Assembly: GCA_945860955.1 (NCBI GenBank)
Contig: CAMATH010000006.1
Span: 1-64,000, forward strand
Origin: Planctomicrobium piriforme
Lineage (GTDB): Bacteria; Planctomycetota; Planctomycetia; Planctomycetales; Planctomycetaceae
Direction of reading: 5' to 3'
Length of the DNA: 64,000 nucleotides
Each line of letters starts with the position of its first letter. The stretch's first letter is position 1. Positions 42,384-51,935 of the stretch are shown here, piece by piece. The notes beneath the pieces were generated by a model, which did not search any database, had not been told where the DNA came from, and saw only the letters and a program-made list of their open reading frames with translations. The position numbers and the translations under genes are program-made.

Positions 42384-44567
42384 ATGTACGCTGGACGTTC
42401 GATGCTCTCTATGCCGCACTCCCTCTCCCGCTTGGGATGGGTCGGGTTACTGTCGTTGGTGTTTGTGGGAGGTGCCTGGATGGCCCGCGCCGCAGACGAA
42501 GCGGCGGCCCCCAAAGGTCTGACGGGAATCCTCCCCGCCGCCGCGCCCGCGGATCTCGAAGCGACTCTCGCCTCTCTGCCAGAAAACTGGCAACCTTGGG
42601 GGGCGGCGGTCACCGCCGAACTGGGCAAGTTGTACGCCGAGCCGACGGCGGAAATTGCCGACCAGAAAGCGGTTCTCGCGCAACTGCGGAAACGCGAAGC
42701 GACCGCGGCCCAATACCTGGCGAATCCCGCCTACCGCAACATCGCCAGCCAACTCTCTTCGTTGCGGGGCAGCCTGAAGCGCCGTCTCGATGTCGCCGAG
42801 GCGATTCTGACCACGCTCGAAATCGGCCCCGAAGTGGTCGCCCAGCGCAAGGCGCAAGCGGCCCGCGAATTGAACGCGGCCGCGGTGAATCTGTCGAACA
42901 ACCTGAACGCGATTTCGAGCGGTGCGGGCTGGCGGAAATACCTGAAGACCGCCGAGATCCAGGAAGCGGTCAAGACCAACAACCCGGAACAGATACTGGC
43001 GATTGCCGGCACCGTCAAGGCGCAATTCGAAAAGGCCCCGACTGACGATGTCACCCAACAGTTTTTGAAGCGAGCGGACATTGTCGCTTTGCGAACTGCC
43101 ACTGGAACTGCTCTGGCCGCAGGTCAGGCCGTTCTGCCTGGAGCCGAACTGCGACAGGCCTGCACCGAGTTGGTCGCCGCGATTGAACTGTCGGAATCGG
43201 AAGCCACCAGCGCGGCCGCCAAGGGGGTTCGCGACGCCTACACCAAAATCGCGGCGGTTTCTCCCGATGGCGGAGTGCGAATCACCACCGCGTTGCGGAC
43301 GAATTACTTCAACCACAACGTGCGGCTGTACGCTCCCGAAAAATTCATCAATCGGTTTGTCAGCGAATCGCGTCGCGACAACTCGGGAATCAACGAATTC
43401 GTTTCGGAAGCGCAGGTGACCGGTTCGCAGTCGACGCTCTCCAACGTCGGCATCGACGTGCAGCCCAGCAACAACGGAGCGCTGTTGTATCTGGTCATCA
43501 ACGGCACCGTGAATACCAGCACTCTCGCGTCGACGAGTGAAGCGAACGTTTCGATCTTCGGCAATGCGAATTTCAACGCCTACAAACCGCTGGTCTTCGA
43601 TGGCGAGAAGTTCAAGATCGGCCAGACGGCGGTCGGGGCGCAGGCGAGCAGTTCGCTGGGAAATATCGACACCAAGTACGACGGCATGCCGCTGATCGGG
43701 CGAATCGCCCAGGGTCAGGCGCAGTCGATCGCGTCGAGCCGGCTGGGTGAGGGGGAAGCGATGATGGCGAACCGCATCCGCGGCACCGTCGCATCGCAAC
43801 TCGACACCGAAATCAACCGGGAGTTTGGCCCCAATGGGGAACTTCCCAAGAAGTTGAATGAGCGGGTCGCCGCCCTCAAGAACCTGAAGCTGTTCCCGGC
43901 CCCTTTGAGTTGGTCCTCGACTCACGATGAAGTCCGGATGGCGGGACGGATTATGGAAGCGGGCGAACTCGGGGGAAGCGCTCCCGACGCCACCCAGATG
44001 AATCCCCGCGGCATCACGATTCTGTTGCACCAGTCGGCGCTCAACAACGGCATCGACCGGCTCGGATTCGCCGGCCAGACAATGTCTGATGATGAGTTGC
44101 GTGACAAACTTCAGAAGCACATGGAAGACCTGCTTGGCCAGAAGGTCGACATGGGAACGAAGACCAAACCCGCCAGCGAAGAAAGCGCCGCCCGTCTGCT
44201 GTCGTTCGACGCCAACGACCCGATCCGTTTCGAAGCGCTCGACGACACGCTGGTTCTGAATATCCGCGCCGGACTGAAGCAGGAAGGGAAGGAAGAGATT
44301 CCCGTCCACCTGATTCGCGTCCCGATGTCGATCAAGGCGGTGACCGAGGGGATTCAGATCACCCCCGGCAAAGTCTCGGTCGAGACGATTGACAAGAGCG
44401 AAAGCCAGGCGGTCCGCGCCGGCGTCATCAAGAAGAAAATCGAAGAAGCGATCACCGAACAACTGGTCAAGCGATCGGCCTCGGTGAAACGCGGCAACCG
44501 GCAGTTCACACTGGCGGTCACCCGCATCCGCACGAACGACGGCTGGCTCAACATTTGGGTTGAGTAG
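42384..44567 (+). CDS. Large exported protein of unknown function
   Basis: The ATG at 42384 is preceded by AGGAG at 9 nt and starts a 727-aa protein with a signal peptide (LGWVGLLSLVFVGGAWMARA). An ATG at 42411 is an alternative. The mature part is soluble. It has an alpha-helical N-terminal half (LAQLRKREATAAQYLANPAY, QEAVKTNNPEQILAIAG) and a beta-rich middle (SNNGALLYLVINGTVNTSTL, NVSIFGNANFNAYKPLVFDG). I do not recognise a family; it has the look of a lineage-specific planctomycete envelope protein. A strong terminator follows at 44613. Confidence 0.75.
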   Translation: MYAGRSMLSMPHSLSRLGWVGLLSLVFVGGAWMARAADEAAAPKGLTGILPAAAPADLEATLASLPENWQPWGAAVTAELGKLYAEPTAEIADQKAVLAQLRKREATAAQYLANPAYRNIASQLSSLRGSLKRRLDVAEAILTTLEIGPEVVAQRKAQAARELNAAAVNLSNNLNAISSGAGWRKYLKTAEIQEAVKTNNPEQILAIAGTVKAQFEKAPTDDVTQQFLKRADIVALRTATGTALAAGQAVLPGAELRQACTELVAAIELSESEATSAAAKGVRDAYTKIAAVSPDGGVRITTALRTNYFNHNVRLYAPEKFINRFVSESRRDNSGINEFVSEAQVTGSQSTLSNVGIDVQPSNNGALLYLVINGTVNTSTLASTSEANVSIFGNANFNAYKPLVFDGEKFKIGQTAVGAQASSSLGNIDTKYDGMPLIGRIAQGQAQSIASSRLGEGEAMMANRIRGTVASQLDTEINREFGPNGELPKKLNERVAALKNLKLFPAPLSWSSTHDEVRMAGRIMEAGELGGSAPDATQMNPRGITILLHQSALNNGIDRLGFAGQTMSDDELRDKLQKHMEDLLGQKVDMGTKTKPASEESAARLLSFDANDPIRFEALDDTLVLNIRAGLKQEGKEEIPVHLIRVPMSIKAVTEGIQITPGKVSVETIDKSESQAVRAGVIKKKIEEAITEQLVKRSASVKRGNRQFTLAVTRIRTNDGWLNIWVE

Positions 44568-44612
44568 TCAAGGCATCGCCGGCTGAGATCGTCGGCGTCG
44601 CCCCATGCTCCT

Positions 44613-44652
44613 GAAACCCCCTTGGTCGAATCCGGTTGACCAAGGGGGTTTC
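44613..44652 (+). terminator. Strong intrinsic terminator
   Basis: A perfect 15-bp stem GAAACCCCCTTGGTC / GACCAAGGGGGTTTC with a 10-nt loop, followed by GCTTTTGT. It lies 46 nt after the stop of the large exported protein gene. Confidence 0.85.
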
Positions 44653-44753
44653 GCTTTTGTAACGAAGCGGATCAGCTCGATTTTCCTTGCAAAAACTGGG
44701 GCTGACCTACCCCCGGGTCATGGTCTAGAATCGGGCGTCCTGCGTGTCATCAG

Positions 44754-44759
44754 AAGGAG
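44754..44759 (+). promoter_or_regulatory. Shine-Dalgarno sequence fixing the start of the TlpA-like gene
   Basis: AAGGAG sits 9 nt before the ATG at 44769. This favours that ATG over the in-frame TTG at 44760. Confidence 0.75.
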
Positions 44760-44768
44760 TTGATTGCC

Positions 44769-46721
44769 ATGCGCCCTGTCGCGTTGAATGTCCGTTTCGT
44801 CGCCGCTTTGCTGTTCGTCGTGTTCAGTCTGCCAGTCTCCCCGGCGCAGGCGCAGAAACGCGAGGTCACGGTCGATTACATCCTGTCGACCTTCAAGCCG
44901 CAGCACGCCGATGTCGACATCGACACGCCCGAGAAGAAGGAATGGGCGAAGTGCAAGGTCGAGATTTTGGATGACAACCGGGGCTATCTCGTCCTGGGGC
45001 CTGCCGGTCAACCATTGCGGAAATTCCTTGACACCACGGGGAAGGGAAAGACCGACCAGTGGGGGTATTACAATGGCGGGCTAGAGGTCTATCGCGAGAT
45101 CGACACCAATGGCAACAACAAGATCGACCAGATTCGCTGGCTGAACTTGGGGGGGACTCGCTGGGGCATTGACGCCGACGAAGACGGCAAGATTGAAGAA
45201 TGGAAGATGATCTCGGCCGAGGAGGTGAGCCGGATGGCGGTGCGGGCGCTGGTGGCTCAGGACGCCGACCTGCTGACTCCCCTGTTAATCAATGCCGACG
45301 ATCTGAAAGTGCTGGGACTCAAGGGGAGCCTTGGGGAGCGGTTGCTGGCATCCGTGGAAAACGCGGCGACGAAGCTGAAGAAGCAGCCTCGGGCTTCAAA
45401 AGTCATCACCCCCAAAACCGTCTGGCGGAGATTTGATTCGTCGGGACCGGGAGTGATCCCTGCCGAAACGCACAAAACCAAGGCCGATCTGTTCGTCACG
45501 GAAAACGCCATGGCGTTTGTCGATTACGGAGACGCGCAAAAGCAGGGAATCGTGGTGCTGGGGGAAATGCTGCGGGTGGGGAATGTCTGGAAACTGACAT
45601 TAATTCCCTCGGCAAGCGACCCGGAAGGAAACGTGGAACTTCCCAGCGGCATCGTGATGTTTGAATCGGCCCGGGGCGCGGTCGGACCGACCGCCGCCGC
45701 GACGGCGGGGGATGACATTCCCGCCGAGACCAAAGCGCTGTTTGAGCAACTCACCAAGTTGCAGAACAGTCCTCCGGCCCCCAACGCGGCCAAGGCCGAG
45801 TGGGAGAAGTACTATAAAGACCTCGACTTTGTGCTGGTGAAACTCTTCAACGCCGCGACGACCGACGCCGATCACGAACAATGGTTGCGTCAACTGCTCG
45901 ACTCGATCAACGCCGGGGTTCAGGCGGGGCACTATTCCAAGGGGATGGACCGTCTGCGGCAACTCGAAAAGGAGATCAAGAAAGAGTATCCAAGGCTGGC
46001 GGCGTTCGTGGAATATCGGCGAACGTGGGCAGAATACACCCTGGCGATGCGAGCGAGCGAAGACGACGACGCGCGGGGGAAAATCCACTCGCAGTGGCTT
46101 AAGGATCTCGAAGTGTTCCTGGAAAAGTATCCCAAGTCCGATGATTCCGCCGAGGCGGCGCTGCAGTTGGGATTTGAATACGAATATGCCATCAAGGTCG
46201 AAAAGGCCCGGGGCTGGTACCAGAAGGTCACCACGCAGTTTCCCAAAACCGAAGCGGCGAGCCGCGCCGGTGGAGCGTTGTTGCGGCTGGGGATGAACGG
46301 AAAGTTATTGGCGCTTTCCGGAGCGAGTCTGGCGGGCGGGACGCTGGACACCAAGCAGTTCAAAGGGAATACATTGCTGGTGGTGTTCTGGGACACGCGG
46401 AGCAAGCCGGCGGCCGAAGACTTGCCAGCACTCAAGGAACTCTACGATCAACACCGCTCCAAAGGGTTTGAAATCCTTGGGGTGAACCTCGATCCAGAGG
46501 CGGACGTGGTAACCAGCTTTATCAAACAACGGGGGATTTCCTGGCCGCAGATTCACGAAGAGGGGGGACTGGAAAGCGCCCCTGCGCGGAAATTCGGGAT
46601 CATCACGCTGCCGACGATGTTTCTGGTGGATCCCGATGGCAAAGTGATCAGCCGGAGCGCGTCCGTGGAGGATGTGCGCAGCCAATTGAACGGTGAGAAG
46701 CCTGTCGAGAAGGGGAAGTAG
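44769..46721 (+). CDS. Exported protein with TPR-like region and TlpA/thioredoxin-like domain lacking the redox cysteines
   Basis: The ATG at 44769 gives 650 aa with a signal peptide (LLFVVFSLPVSPAQAQ). Early residues contain two EF-hand-like loops (DTNGNNKIDQ and DADEDGKIEE). A helical TPR-like region follows (WLKDLEVFLEKYPKSDDSAE, ALQLGFEYEYAIKVEKARGW). The C-terminal ~140 residues have the TlpA/AhpC-TSA plan: LLVVFWDTRSKPAAEDLPAL, GFEILGVNLDPEADVV and the cis-Pro segment ITLPTMFLVDPDG. The CxxC of the family is replaced by S and A (WDTRSKPA), so it cannot do thiol-disulfide exchange at that site. Probably a periplasmic binding or structural protein. Confidence 0.85.
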   Translation: MRPVALNVRFVAALLFVVFSLPVSPAQAQKREVTVDYILSTFKPQHADVDIDTPEKKEWAKCKVEILDDNRGYLVLGPAGQPLRKFLDTTGKGKTDQWGYYNGGLEVYREIDTNGNNKIDQIRWLNLGGTRWGIDADEDGKIEEWKMISAEEVSRMAVRALVAQDADLLTPLLINADDLKVLGLKGSLGERLLASVENAATKLKKQPRASKVITPKTVWRRFDSSGPGVIPAETHKTKADLFVTENAMAFVDYGDAQKQGIVVLGEMLRVGNVWKLTLIPSASDPEGNVELPSGIVMFESARGAVGPTAAATAGDDIPAETKALFEQLTKLQNSPPAPNAAKAEWEKYYKDLDFVLVKLFNAATTDADHEQWLRQLLDSINAGVQAGHYSKGMDRLRQLEKEIKKEYPRLAAFVEYRRTWAEYTLAMRASEDDDARGKIHSQWLKDLEVFLEKYPKSDDSAEAALQLGFEYEYAIKVEKARGWYQKVTTQFPKTEAASRAGGALLRLGMNGKLLALSGASLAGGTLDTKQFKGNTLLVVFWDTRSKPAAEDLPALKELYDQHRSKGFEILGVNLDPEADVVTSFIKQRGISWPQIHEEGGLESAPARKFGIITLPTMFLVDPDGKVISRSASVEDVRSQLNGEKPVEKGK

Positions 46722-47111
46722 TGGATCGTCCCTGTCGCGACGACGCTCCTGATGTCGCGGCGACGCTCCTGCGGCGTCGCGCCCGACGGCGCAGCCGGCG
46801 GCCAGGTCGGTAAACGTCACCCGTTGTTTGACTCCACAGTCGAGCGAGCAGTTGTTTCCGATACGGCGTTTCAATCTGTCTCCACTCCACTCTGCCGAAG
46901 ATGTCCAGACCGCGGCGTCGTAGGAACGCCGTCCGCCACATGTCGCGACGACGCTCCTTCGGCGTCGCGCCCGACGGCGCAGCCGGCGGTTGGGTCGGCA
47001 AGCGTCACCCGGTGTTTGACTTCAACCCCGCGCGACCAGCGTTTCCGATGCGAGATTTTACTGGGCTCGCCCCGGATCTGCTTGATTTCCACATTCGACA
47101 GGATTCATGGC

Positions 47112-47846
47112 ATGGACCAATGGAAGTCAATCTGGGAAGAATCGCACACATTGAGAACCCCATTCGAGCGGCGTTGGTCGCTGAACCGGTTGCTCAAGGC
47201 ACCATGGCCCGAGGTGCTTCGGCTGGCGAGAAAGGGGCGGAAACGGATGTCGCGCTCCGCGCGGCTGCCGGATCGTGAATGTTCCAAACGATTCTACTAC
47301 GCTGGCTCGTGGCGGAAGAACGTGATGACTGACGTCGTCAGTCTGTATGTCACCCAAACGAGACGCAGGCTCCGGATCGACCAAATTCTGATCTGCCCAA
47401 CCGTGCGGGTTGGATTGGTGCCCAATTATTATCTGATTCGCGAGGAGGTGCGGGCGGCGGCGGGAACGATTGGGGGAGGGAAAGTCGTCCATTTCGACGA
47501 GTTTCTTTGTGGACGCACCCTGGATGAACTGTTGTTTGTCGACGAATTCGAAGCGGGACTTCCGCAGTTCAAAGAGTTCCGGTATCGCGGCACACTCGTG
47601 AAGTGCCACTGGACGTCGCGCGGTTTGAGTTTGAAGTCTTGGCAAAGACGGTTGCGAGTCCAAACTGTCGAGGATCTACGCGAGGCATTGCGTGGCCTGA
47701 GTGACCAACTGTCTTTCGTTCGATTGACGGAGGAGGTGCGGGAGGAGGTCCGAAACGCGTTTCGGGATCGCTGGACCGAACTCAGCGAACACTCCGATGA
47801 AATCGTCCGGCTAATGGCTGTGCGATTGTGCAATATGTACCGGTAA
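47112..47846 (+). CDS. Hypothetical protein embedded in the repeat array
   Basis: An unrecognised 244-aa protein. The ATG at 47112 (MDQWKSIWEESHTLRTPFER) is the first start after the repeat; a longer frame reading back to 46752 translates the repeat and is not credible. The product is soluble and rich in Arg and Glu (about 15% Arg by eye), with segments KRFYYAGSWRKNVMTDVVSL and RYRGTLVKCHWTSRGLSLKS and an Arg-rich, helical end (LTEEVREEVRNAFRDRWTEL). Base composition is lower in GC than the flanking repeats. It may be an insertion carried with a mobile segment. No function is proposed. Confidence 0.55.
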   Translation: MDQWKSIWEESHTLRTPFERRWSLNRLLKAPWPEVLRLARKGRKRMSRSARLPDRECSKRFYYAGSWRKNVMTDVVSLYVTQTRRRLRIDQILICPTVRVGLVPNYYLIREEVRAAAGTIGGGKVVHFDEFLCGRTLDELLFVDEFEAGLPQFKEFRYRGTLVKCHWTSRGLSLKSWQRRLRVQTVEDLREALRGLSDQLSFVRLTEEVREEVRNAFRDRWTELSEHSDEIVRLMAVRLCNMYR

Positions 47847-47894
47847 TTCTTAGACTTTGGCGACCGTTCCCAGTTTCCTTCGTGACCTGGTTAT

Positions 47895-48052
47895 CGATGT
47901 CGTGCGGGCAGACAGAGCGAAGATCTGATTCACCAATCCACACAAGGTGGATGGGGTCTGGACCGCGTAGTGTGGCTTGGGGCTAGCCATCGATCTTTCT
48001 CCCCATCCGCTCAAGGCGGATGGGGCCGTCGCCAACACCCGCCGCCATCCAG
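47895..48052. repeat. Second copy of the 30791-30935 repeat
   Basis: This segment matches 30791-30935 along its length, including CAGACAGAGCGAAGATCTGA, AGGTGGATGGGGTCTGGACC and CTAGCCATCGATCTTTCTCC, with a few substitutions. It lies directly after the hypothetical gene at 47112. Confidence 0.75.
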
Positions 48053-48680
48053 CTTGCCCAAGACTGCATCCACCCGCAGCAGACGCCATCCCGCTCGGGT
48101 TCAATGTCGCGATATCGGCCGCGCTGGGCATAGGTCGGTAAACGTCACTCGTCGTTTGCCTTCACCGTCGAGCGAGCAGTCGTTTCCGATACGGGGATTC
48201 AATCTGTCTCCACTCAACTCTGCCGAAGATGTCCAGACCGCGGCGTCGTAGGAACGCCGTCCGCCACATGTCGCGACGACGCTCCGCGGCGTCGCGCCCG
48301 ACGGCGCAGCCGGCGGCCAGGTCGGTAAACGTCACCTATCGTTTGACTGCATCGTCGAGCGAGCAGTCGTTTCCGATACGGCGATTCAATCTGTCTCCAC
48401 TCAACTCTGCCGAAGATGTCCAGACCGCGGCGTCGTAGGAACGCCGTCCGCCACATCTCGCGACGACGCGCCTGCGGCGTCGCGCCCGACGCCGCAGGCG
48501 GCGGTTGGGTCGGTAAACGTGACCCGTTGTTTGGTTTCACCGTCGAGCGAGCAGTCGTTTCCGATGCGGCGTTTCAATCTGTCTCCACTTGACTCTGCCG
48601 AAGATGTCGAGACCGCGGCGTCGTAGGAACGCCGTCCGCCACATGTCACGACGACGATCCTGCGGGGTTCCGCTCGACGC

Positions 48681-49020
48681 CCACAGGCCAATGCCACTTA
48701 TTTTGGTACCGAGTACGGAAGCTCGCTGTCGTTTTTCTTCTTAGGAGTTCTCAGAGATTTTGTCGACTTCTGTCTCTGGGGATGCGCCATTCTCTGGTAC
48801 CCGCGGGGTTGTCCCGCGGGGAGTGTGTCTTCTTGGCGGATGGGCCGGGGGCTTCGTCATGGTATGTCAAACATGCCGCGAGACTGCGCGGCGGCTTCAG
48901 GAGCAGCACGCATTTCAGCGTCGTCGACAGAACTTTGACTTTCAAGCAACGCAGCTTGACTCCCGAGGCAGGCGTTTGCGAGCCTGGAAATTGGCTCCGG
49001 AATTCTCCGCTCGTGCCACG
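48681..49020. other. Intergenic stretch without gene
   Basis: About 340 nt between the repeat array and the PQQ propeller gene (opposite strand). It contains a compact GC hairpin (CCCGCGGG-GTTGT-CCCGCGGG around 48800-48820) and the motif GGGAGTGTGTCT, which recurs before rtcB. No gene is supported. Confidence 0.5.
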
Positions 49021-50292
49021 CTACTCGACATCAGCCCAGCGATAGACCGTCATCGCTTTTCGTTCCCGGATGAAAACCTCGTCGCCGCAGATGGCCAGAT
49101 GGGCCCACGTGTCCTGCTCGCTGATCTGCCGGGTGTCGAGCTGTTCGAATTTTTCGGGATTCGCCCGGAACAGGACCAGGATTCCGCGTTCATCGAGCGC
49201 CAGGATCTTGTCGCCATTTGCCACCAGGCTCATGTATTTGCCGAACGGCGTGGTGGTCCAAGTCGACTTGCCTGTAGTCATGTCAATGCAGGTCAAACGC
49301 TGGTTCCGCAGGTGCAGATAGACGTGGTTCCCGACCACCACGGGGGATGACATGTAGCCCTCGACTTTGTTCGTCCAAGTGGTCTCAACCTTCGGCTTGG
49401 CACCGACGGTTGTGGGGGTGTATAGGAAACTCTTGCCACCATAAGTGCTGGTGAAGACTGAGTCTCGGAACACCGTAGGCGTCAGAATATTCATGCCACG
49501 GAATGCCGGAACCTCTTGTTCCCATCGAACCGAGCCAGTCTCGGGGTCGACTCCCGCCAGCTTCGTTCGGGTCTGAACCAGCAGTTGTTCAGCACCACCG
49601 AGCTGGGCGAGATAGGGTGAGGAGAAAGCGCTCCCATTCATTCCCCCTTCGTCGGTCAATGTCCTCCAAATCGACTCGCCAGTCCGTTTGTCGAGTTTGA
49701 AGAGCGAACTGCCGGCTTGAACGTAGAGTGCATCTCCCACCGCCAGTGGAGAACAGACAAATCCAAACGCGGGGAGCGAACTCTTATACCGACTGGGAAA
49801 GTCCACTCGCCACCGCTCGGCCCCGGTCTTGGCATCCAGGCAGACCAGGAGGTCGCGGATGCCGGCGACATAAAGCGATTCTCCGTCATATGCCGGGGTG
49901 GAGCGAATCCAGTCGCCATTCGACTTGGCGAAGAACGGCATGCTCATCGCACCGGGCCAGGAGACCTCCCAGATGACGTTCCCGGTTCGTCTGTCCAGCG
50001 CCTTAACGACCTCTTCCTTAGCATTTCGAGTCTCGGTGACGAAGACGCGGTCGACGGCCACGATCGGCCCCGAATAACTCGGTCCCAGCGGAAGCCGCCA
50101 GAGCGTCTGGAGGTTATTTCCCGCGAGTTTCGCCGGCCAGATCGTGCCGACAGGAATCTGGCCGTCTCGGGTTGGGCCGCGCCATTGAGGCCAGGTCGCC
50201 ACCGGTGTCCCCTGGCCCTCGGCACGAACGGTGGACTCGACCACGGAAAACACCATTCCCAGCAGCACCGCGACCCGCAGGACATTTCGCAT
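49021..50292 (-). CDS. Exported PQQ-like beta-propeller repeat protein
   Basis: The ATG at 50292, with GGAGAG 7-10 nt upstream, gives 423 aa with a signal peptide (RNVLRVAVLLGMVFSVVEST). The mature protein has the WPQWRGPTRDG opening common in planctomycete PQQ propellers and repeated blade motifs: VKALDRRTGNVIWEVSWPGA, VCLDAKTGAERWRVDFP, FKLDKRTGESIWRTLTDEGG, AGVDPETGSVRWEQEVPA and CIDMTTGKSTWTTTPFG. Blade count is consistent with seven or eight. It probably binds no cofactor and acts as a structural or interaction propeller in the periplasm. It stands alone, divergent from rtcB. Confidence 0.92.
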   Translation of the reverse strand: MRNVLRVAVLLGMVFSVVESTVRAEGQGTPVATWPQWRGPTRDGQIPVGTIWPAKLAGNNLQTLWRLPLGPSYSGPIVAVDRVFVTETRNAKEEVVKALDRRTGNVIWEVSWPGAMSMPFFAKSNGDWIRSTPAYDGESLYVAGIRDLLVCLDAKTGAERWRVDFPSRYKSSLPAFGFVCSPLAVGDALYVQAGSSLFKLDKRTGESIWRTLTDEGGMNGSAFSSPYLAQLGGAEQLLVQTRTKLAGVDPETGSVRWEQEVPAFRGMNILTPTVFRDSVFTSTYGGKSFLYTPTTVGAKPKVETTWTNKVEGYMSSPVVVGNHVYLHLRNQRLTCIDMTTGKSTWTTTPFGKYMSLVANGDKILALDERGILVLFRANPEKFEQLDTRQISEQDTWAHLAICGDEVFIRERKAMTVYRWADVE

Positions 50293-50402
50293 CGAGAGAC
50301 TCTCCAATTCCAGGCGAACGATTCACTGTTTTATAGTAATCCGGTCAAGTCTCGATTTCCTGTCACGATTCGCTACATTGCGAGTCGAGCGCTGGTGAAC
50401 CG

Positions 50403-50436
50403 CGCGGCGAGGGAGTGTGTCTGCATACTCCCTCGC
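50403..50436 (+). promoter_or_regulatory. Perfect 12-bp hairpin upstream of rtcB
   Basis: CGGCGAGGGAGT / ACTCCCTCGCCG with a 10-nt loop, about 60 nt before the rtcB ATG. There is no T-run, so it is not an intrinsic terminator of the rtcB strand and could be a 5'UTR structure. Function not shown. Confidence 0.5.
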
Positions 50437-50494
50437 CGAGTTTGTGCCCGGCGGGTCGACCACACAGAATTTGCGTCTCCCTACAAAGTCTGCC

Positions 50495-51883
50495 ATGAAT
50501 ACCTCTCAACTCCGCAAGCTGGGCGTCCCCGACGCCTGTCTAACCAGCGCCATCCAGGGAATTCAATCCGCGGCGCAAACGGGGGAATTTCGAGGCTCGG
50601 AAGTGAAGCGGCTGATTGTGTCGGTCATCGAGGCTCCTGCCGACCACGTTGCACATCCGCATTTCGCGGGATTCGCCAAGGCGTTGATCGCCGAGTCGGC
50701 GTTCATTCCGCACAAACGGGCACCGTACAAGACCTGGGGAACCGATATCGACCCGGCGGCGCATGCCCAGATGGAGCAGTCGTGCGACGTGCCGGTTTCC
50801 CGGCGGGGGGCGTTGATGCCCGATGCGCATGTGGGATATGGCCTGCCGATCGGTGGAGTTCTGGCGTGCGAGAACGCGGTGATCCCCTACGCGGTGGGTG
50901 TGGACATCGCCTGCCGGATGAAGCTGTCGGTGTTCGACCTCCCTCCGTCCGATCTGGACGACCGTTTGAGTCACTTCCAGACCGCGCTGGAAAAGGGAAC
51001 GTTGTTCGGCGTGGGAGGAGTCCACGAGCGTCGACAGGATCACGCGGTGATGGACCAGGACTGGTCTGTGACGCGGATCACGCGGGAGCAAAAGGACAAG
51101 GCGTGGAGACAACTGGGAACGTCGGGGTCAGGGAACCACTTCGTCGAGTTTGGCGCGCTGACCCTGACCGAGCCGGCGGACGACCTGGGGCTGCCCGCGG
51201 GTGAATACATCGCGCTTTTGAGCCACTCGGGAAGCCGGGGGGCCGGGACTTCGGTATGCAGCACCTATTCCTCCATCGCCCAGTCCCGACTGCCCAAGCG
51301 GTACACTGATCTTGGCCGACTGGCCTGGCTCGACCTCGACACCGAGGCGGGTCAGGAGTACTGGGCGGCCATGAACCTGATGGGAGACTACGCGGCGGCG
51401 AACCACGACGTGATCCATCGACTGGTCTCGAAATTGGTGGGTGCCCCCATTCGCACCGGCGTGGAAAACCATCACAACTTCGCCTGGAAGGAAGTCCATG
51501 ACGGCCAGGAATTGATCGTTCACCGCAAGGGGGCGACACCGGCGGGCAAGGGGGTTCTGGGAGTGATCCCCGGCTCCATGGCCGACCCGGCGTTCATCGT
51601 CCGCGGAAAAGGGAACGCCGAGAGTCTGAATTCGGCCTCCCACGGTGCGGGGCGTTGCATGTCGCGCACCAAAGCCAACGACATGTACACCTGGCGGGCG
51701 GTACAGAACGACCTGAAAAAGAAGGGAATCACAGTGATCTCCGCCGGTGCCGACGAAGTCCCGTACGCCTATAAGCGCATCTTAGAGGTGATGGCCCAGC
51801 AGCAGGATCTGGTGGAAACCGTCGCGCGGTTTGATCCGAAGATCGTGAAGATGTGCGGAGACGGTAGCAAGGCCGAGGATTGA
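50495..51883 (+). CDS. rtcB: RtcB family RNA-splicing ligase
   Basis: The ATG at 50495 (MNTSQLRKLGVPDACLTSAI) gives 462 aa. RtcB joins 2',3'-cyclic phosphate and 5'-OH RNA ends using GTP and Mn2+, via a guanylylated His. All signature motifs are present in order: MPDAHVGYGLPIGGVLA, AVGVDIACRMK, TSGSGNHFVEFGAL, LSHSGSRGAG, ENHHNFAWKEV, HRKGATPAGKG and SASHGAGRCMSR, where H383 is the guanylylation residue. The CRM in GVDIACRM replaces the more common CGM, as in other shorter RtcB homologues. Length is normal for the branch. It is monocistronic with a hairpin in the leader. Confidence 0.95.
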   Translation: MNTSQLRKLGVPDACLTSAIQGIQSAAQTGEFRGSEVKRLIVSVIEAPADHVAHPHFAGFAKALIAESAFIPHKRAPYKTWGTDIDPAAHAQMEQSCDVPVSRRGALMPDAHVGYGLPIGGVLACENAVIPYAVGVDIACRMKLSVFDLPPSDLDDRLSHFQTALEKGTLFGVGGVHERRQDHAVMDQDWSVTRITREQKDKAWRQLGTSGSGNHFVEFGALTLTEPADDLGLPAGEYIALLSHSGSRGAGTSVCSTYSSIAQSRLPKRYTDLGRLAWLDLDTEAGQEYWAAMNLMGDYAAANHDVIHRLVSKLVGAPIRTGVENHHNFAWKEVHDGQELIVHRKGATPAGKGVLGVIPGSMADPAFIVRGKGNAESLNSASHGAGRCMSRTKANDMYTWRAVQNDLKKKGITVISAGADEVPYAYKRILEVMAQQQDLVETVARFDPKIVKMCGDGSKAED

Positions 51884-51935
51884 CAATGTCGGTGTGACTC
51901 GGCGAGAGGATTCGCCGGGTCACATCGAGCCTTCC

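Larger units (their letters stand above)
46734..48680. repeat. Array of ~188-nt direct repeats, interrupted by a hypothetical gene
   Basis: Full units are 46754-46941, 48270-48456 and 48457-48644 (187-188 nt). Partial units are 46734-46753, 46942-47060, 48132-48269 and 48645 to about 48680. Each unit starts GTCGCGACGACGCTCC and ends GAACGCCGTCCGCCACAT, and contains GGTCGGTAAACGTCAC and CCGAAGATGTCCAGACCGC. Units differ at scattered positions. The middle of the array is replaced by the gene at 47112-47846 and the repeat at 47895-48052. There are no spacers, so it is not CRISPR. Confidence 0.8.

Noticed and set aside
42447-44462. 671-aa minus-strand open frame
   Set aside because: Shadow of the exported protein gene at 42384, which has a Shine-Dalgarno sequence, a signal peptide and a terminator.
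46734-48680. Possible CRISPR array
   Set aside because: Units are 188 nt, contiguous, without spacers, and no cas genes occur.
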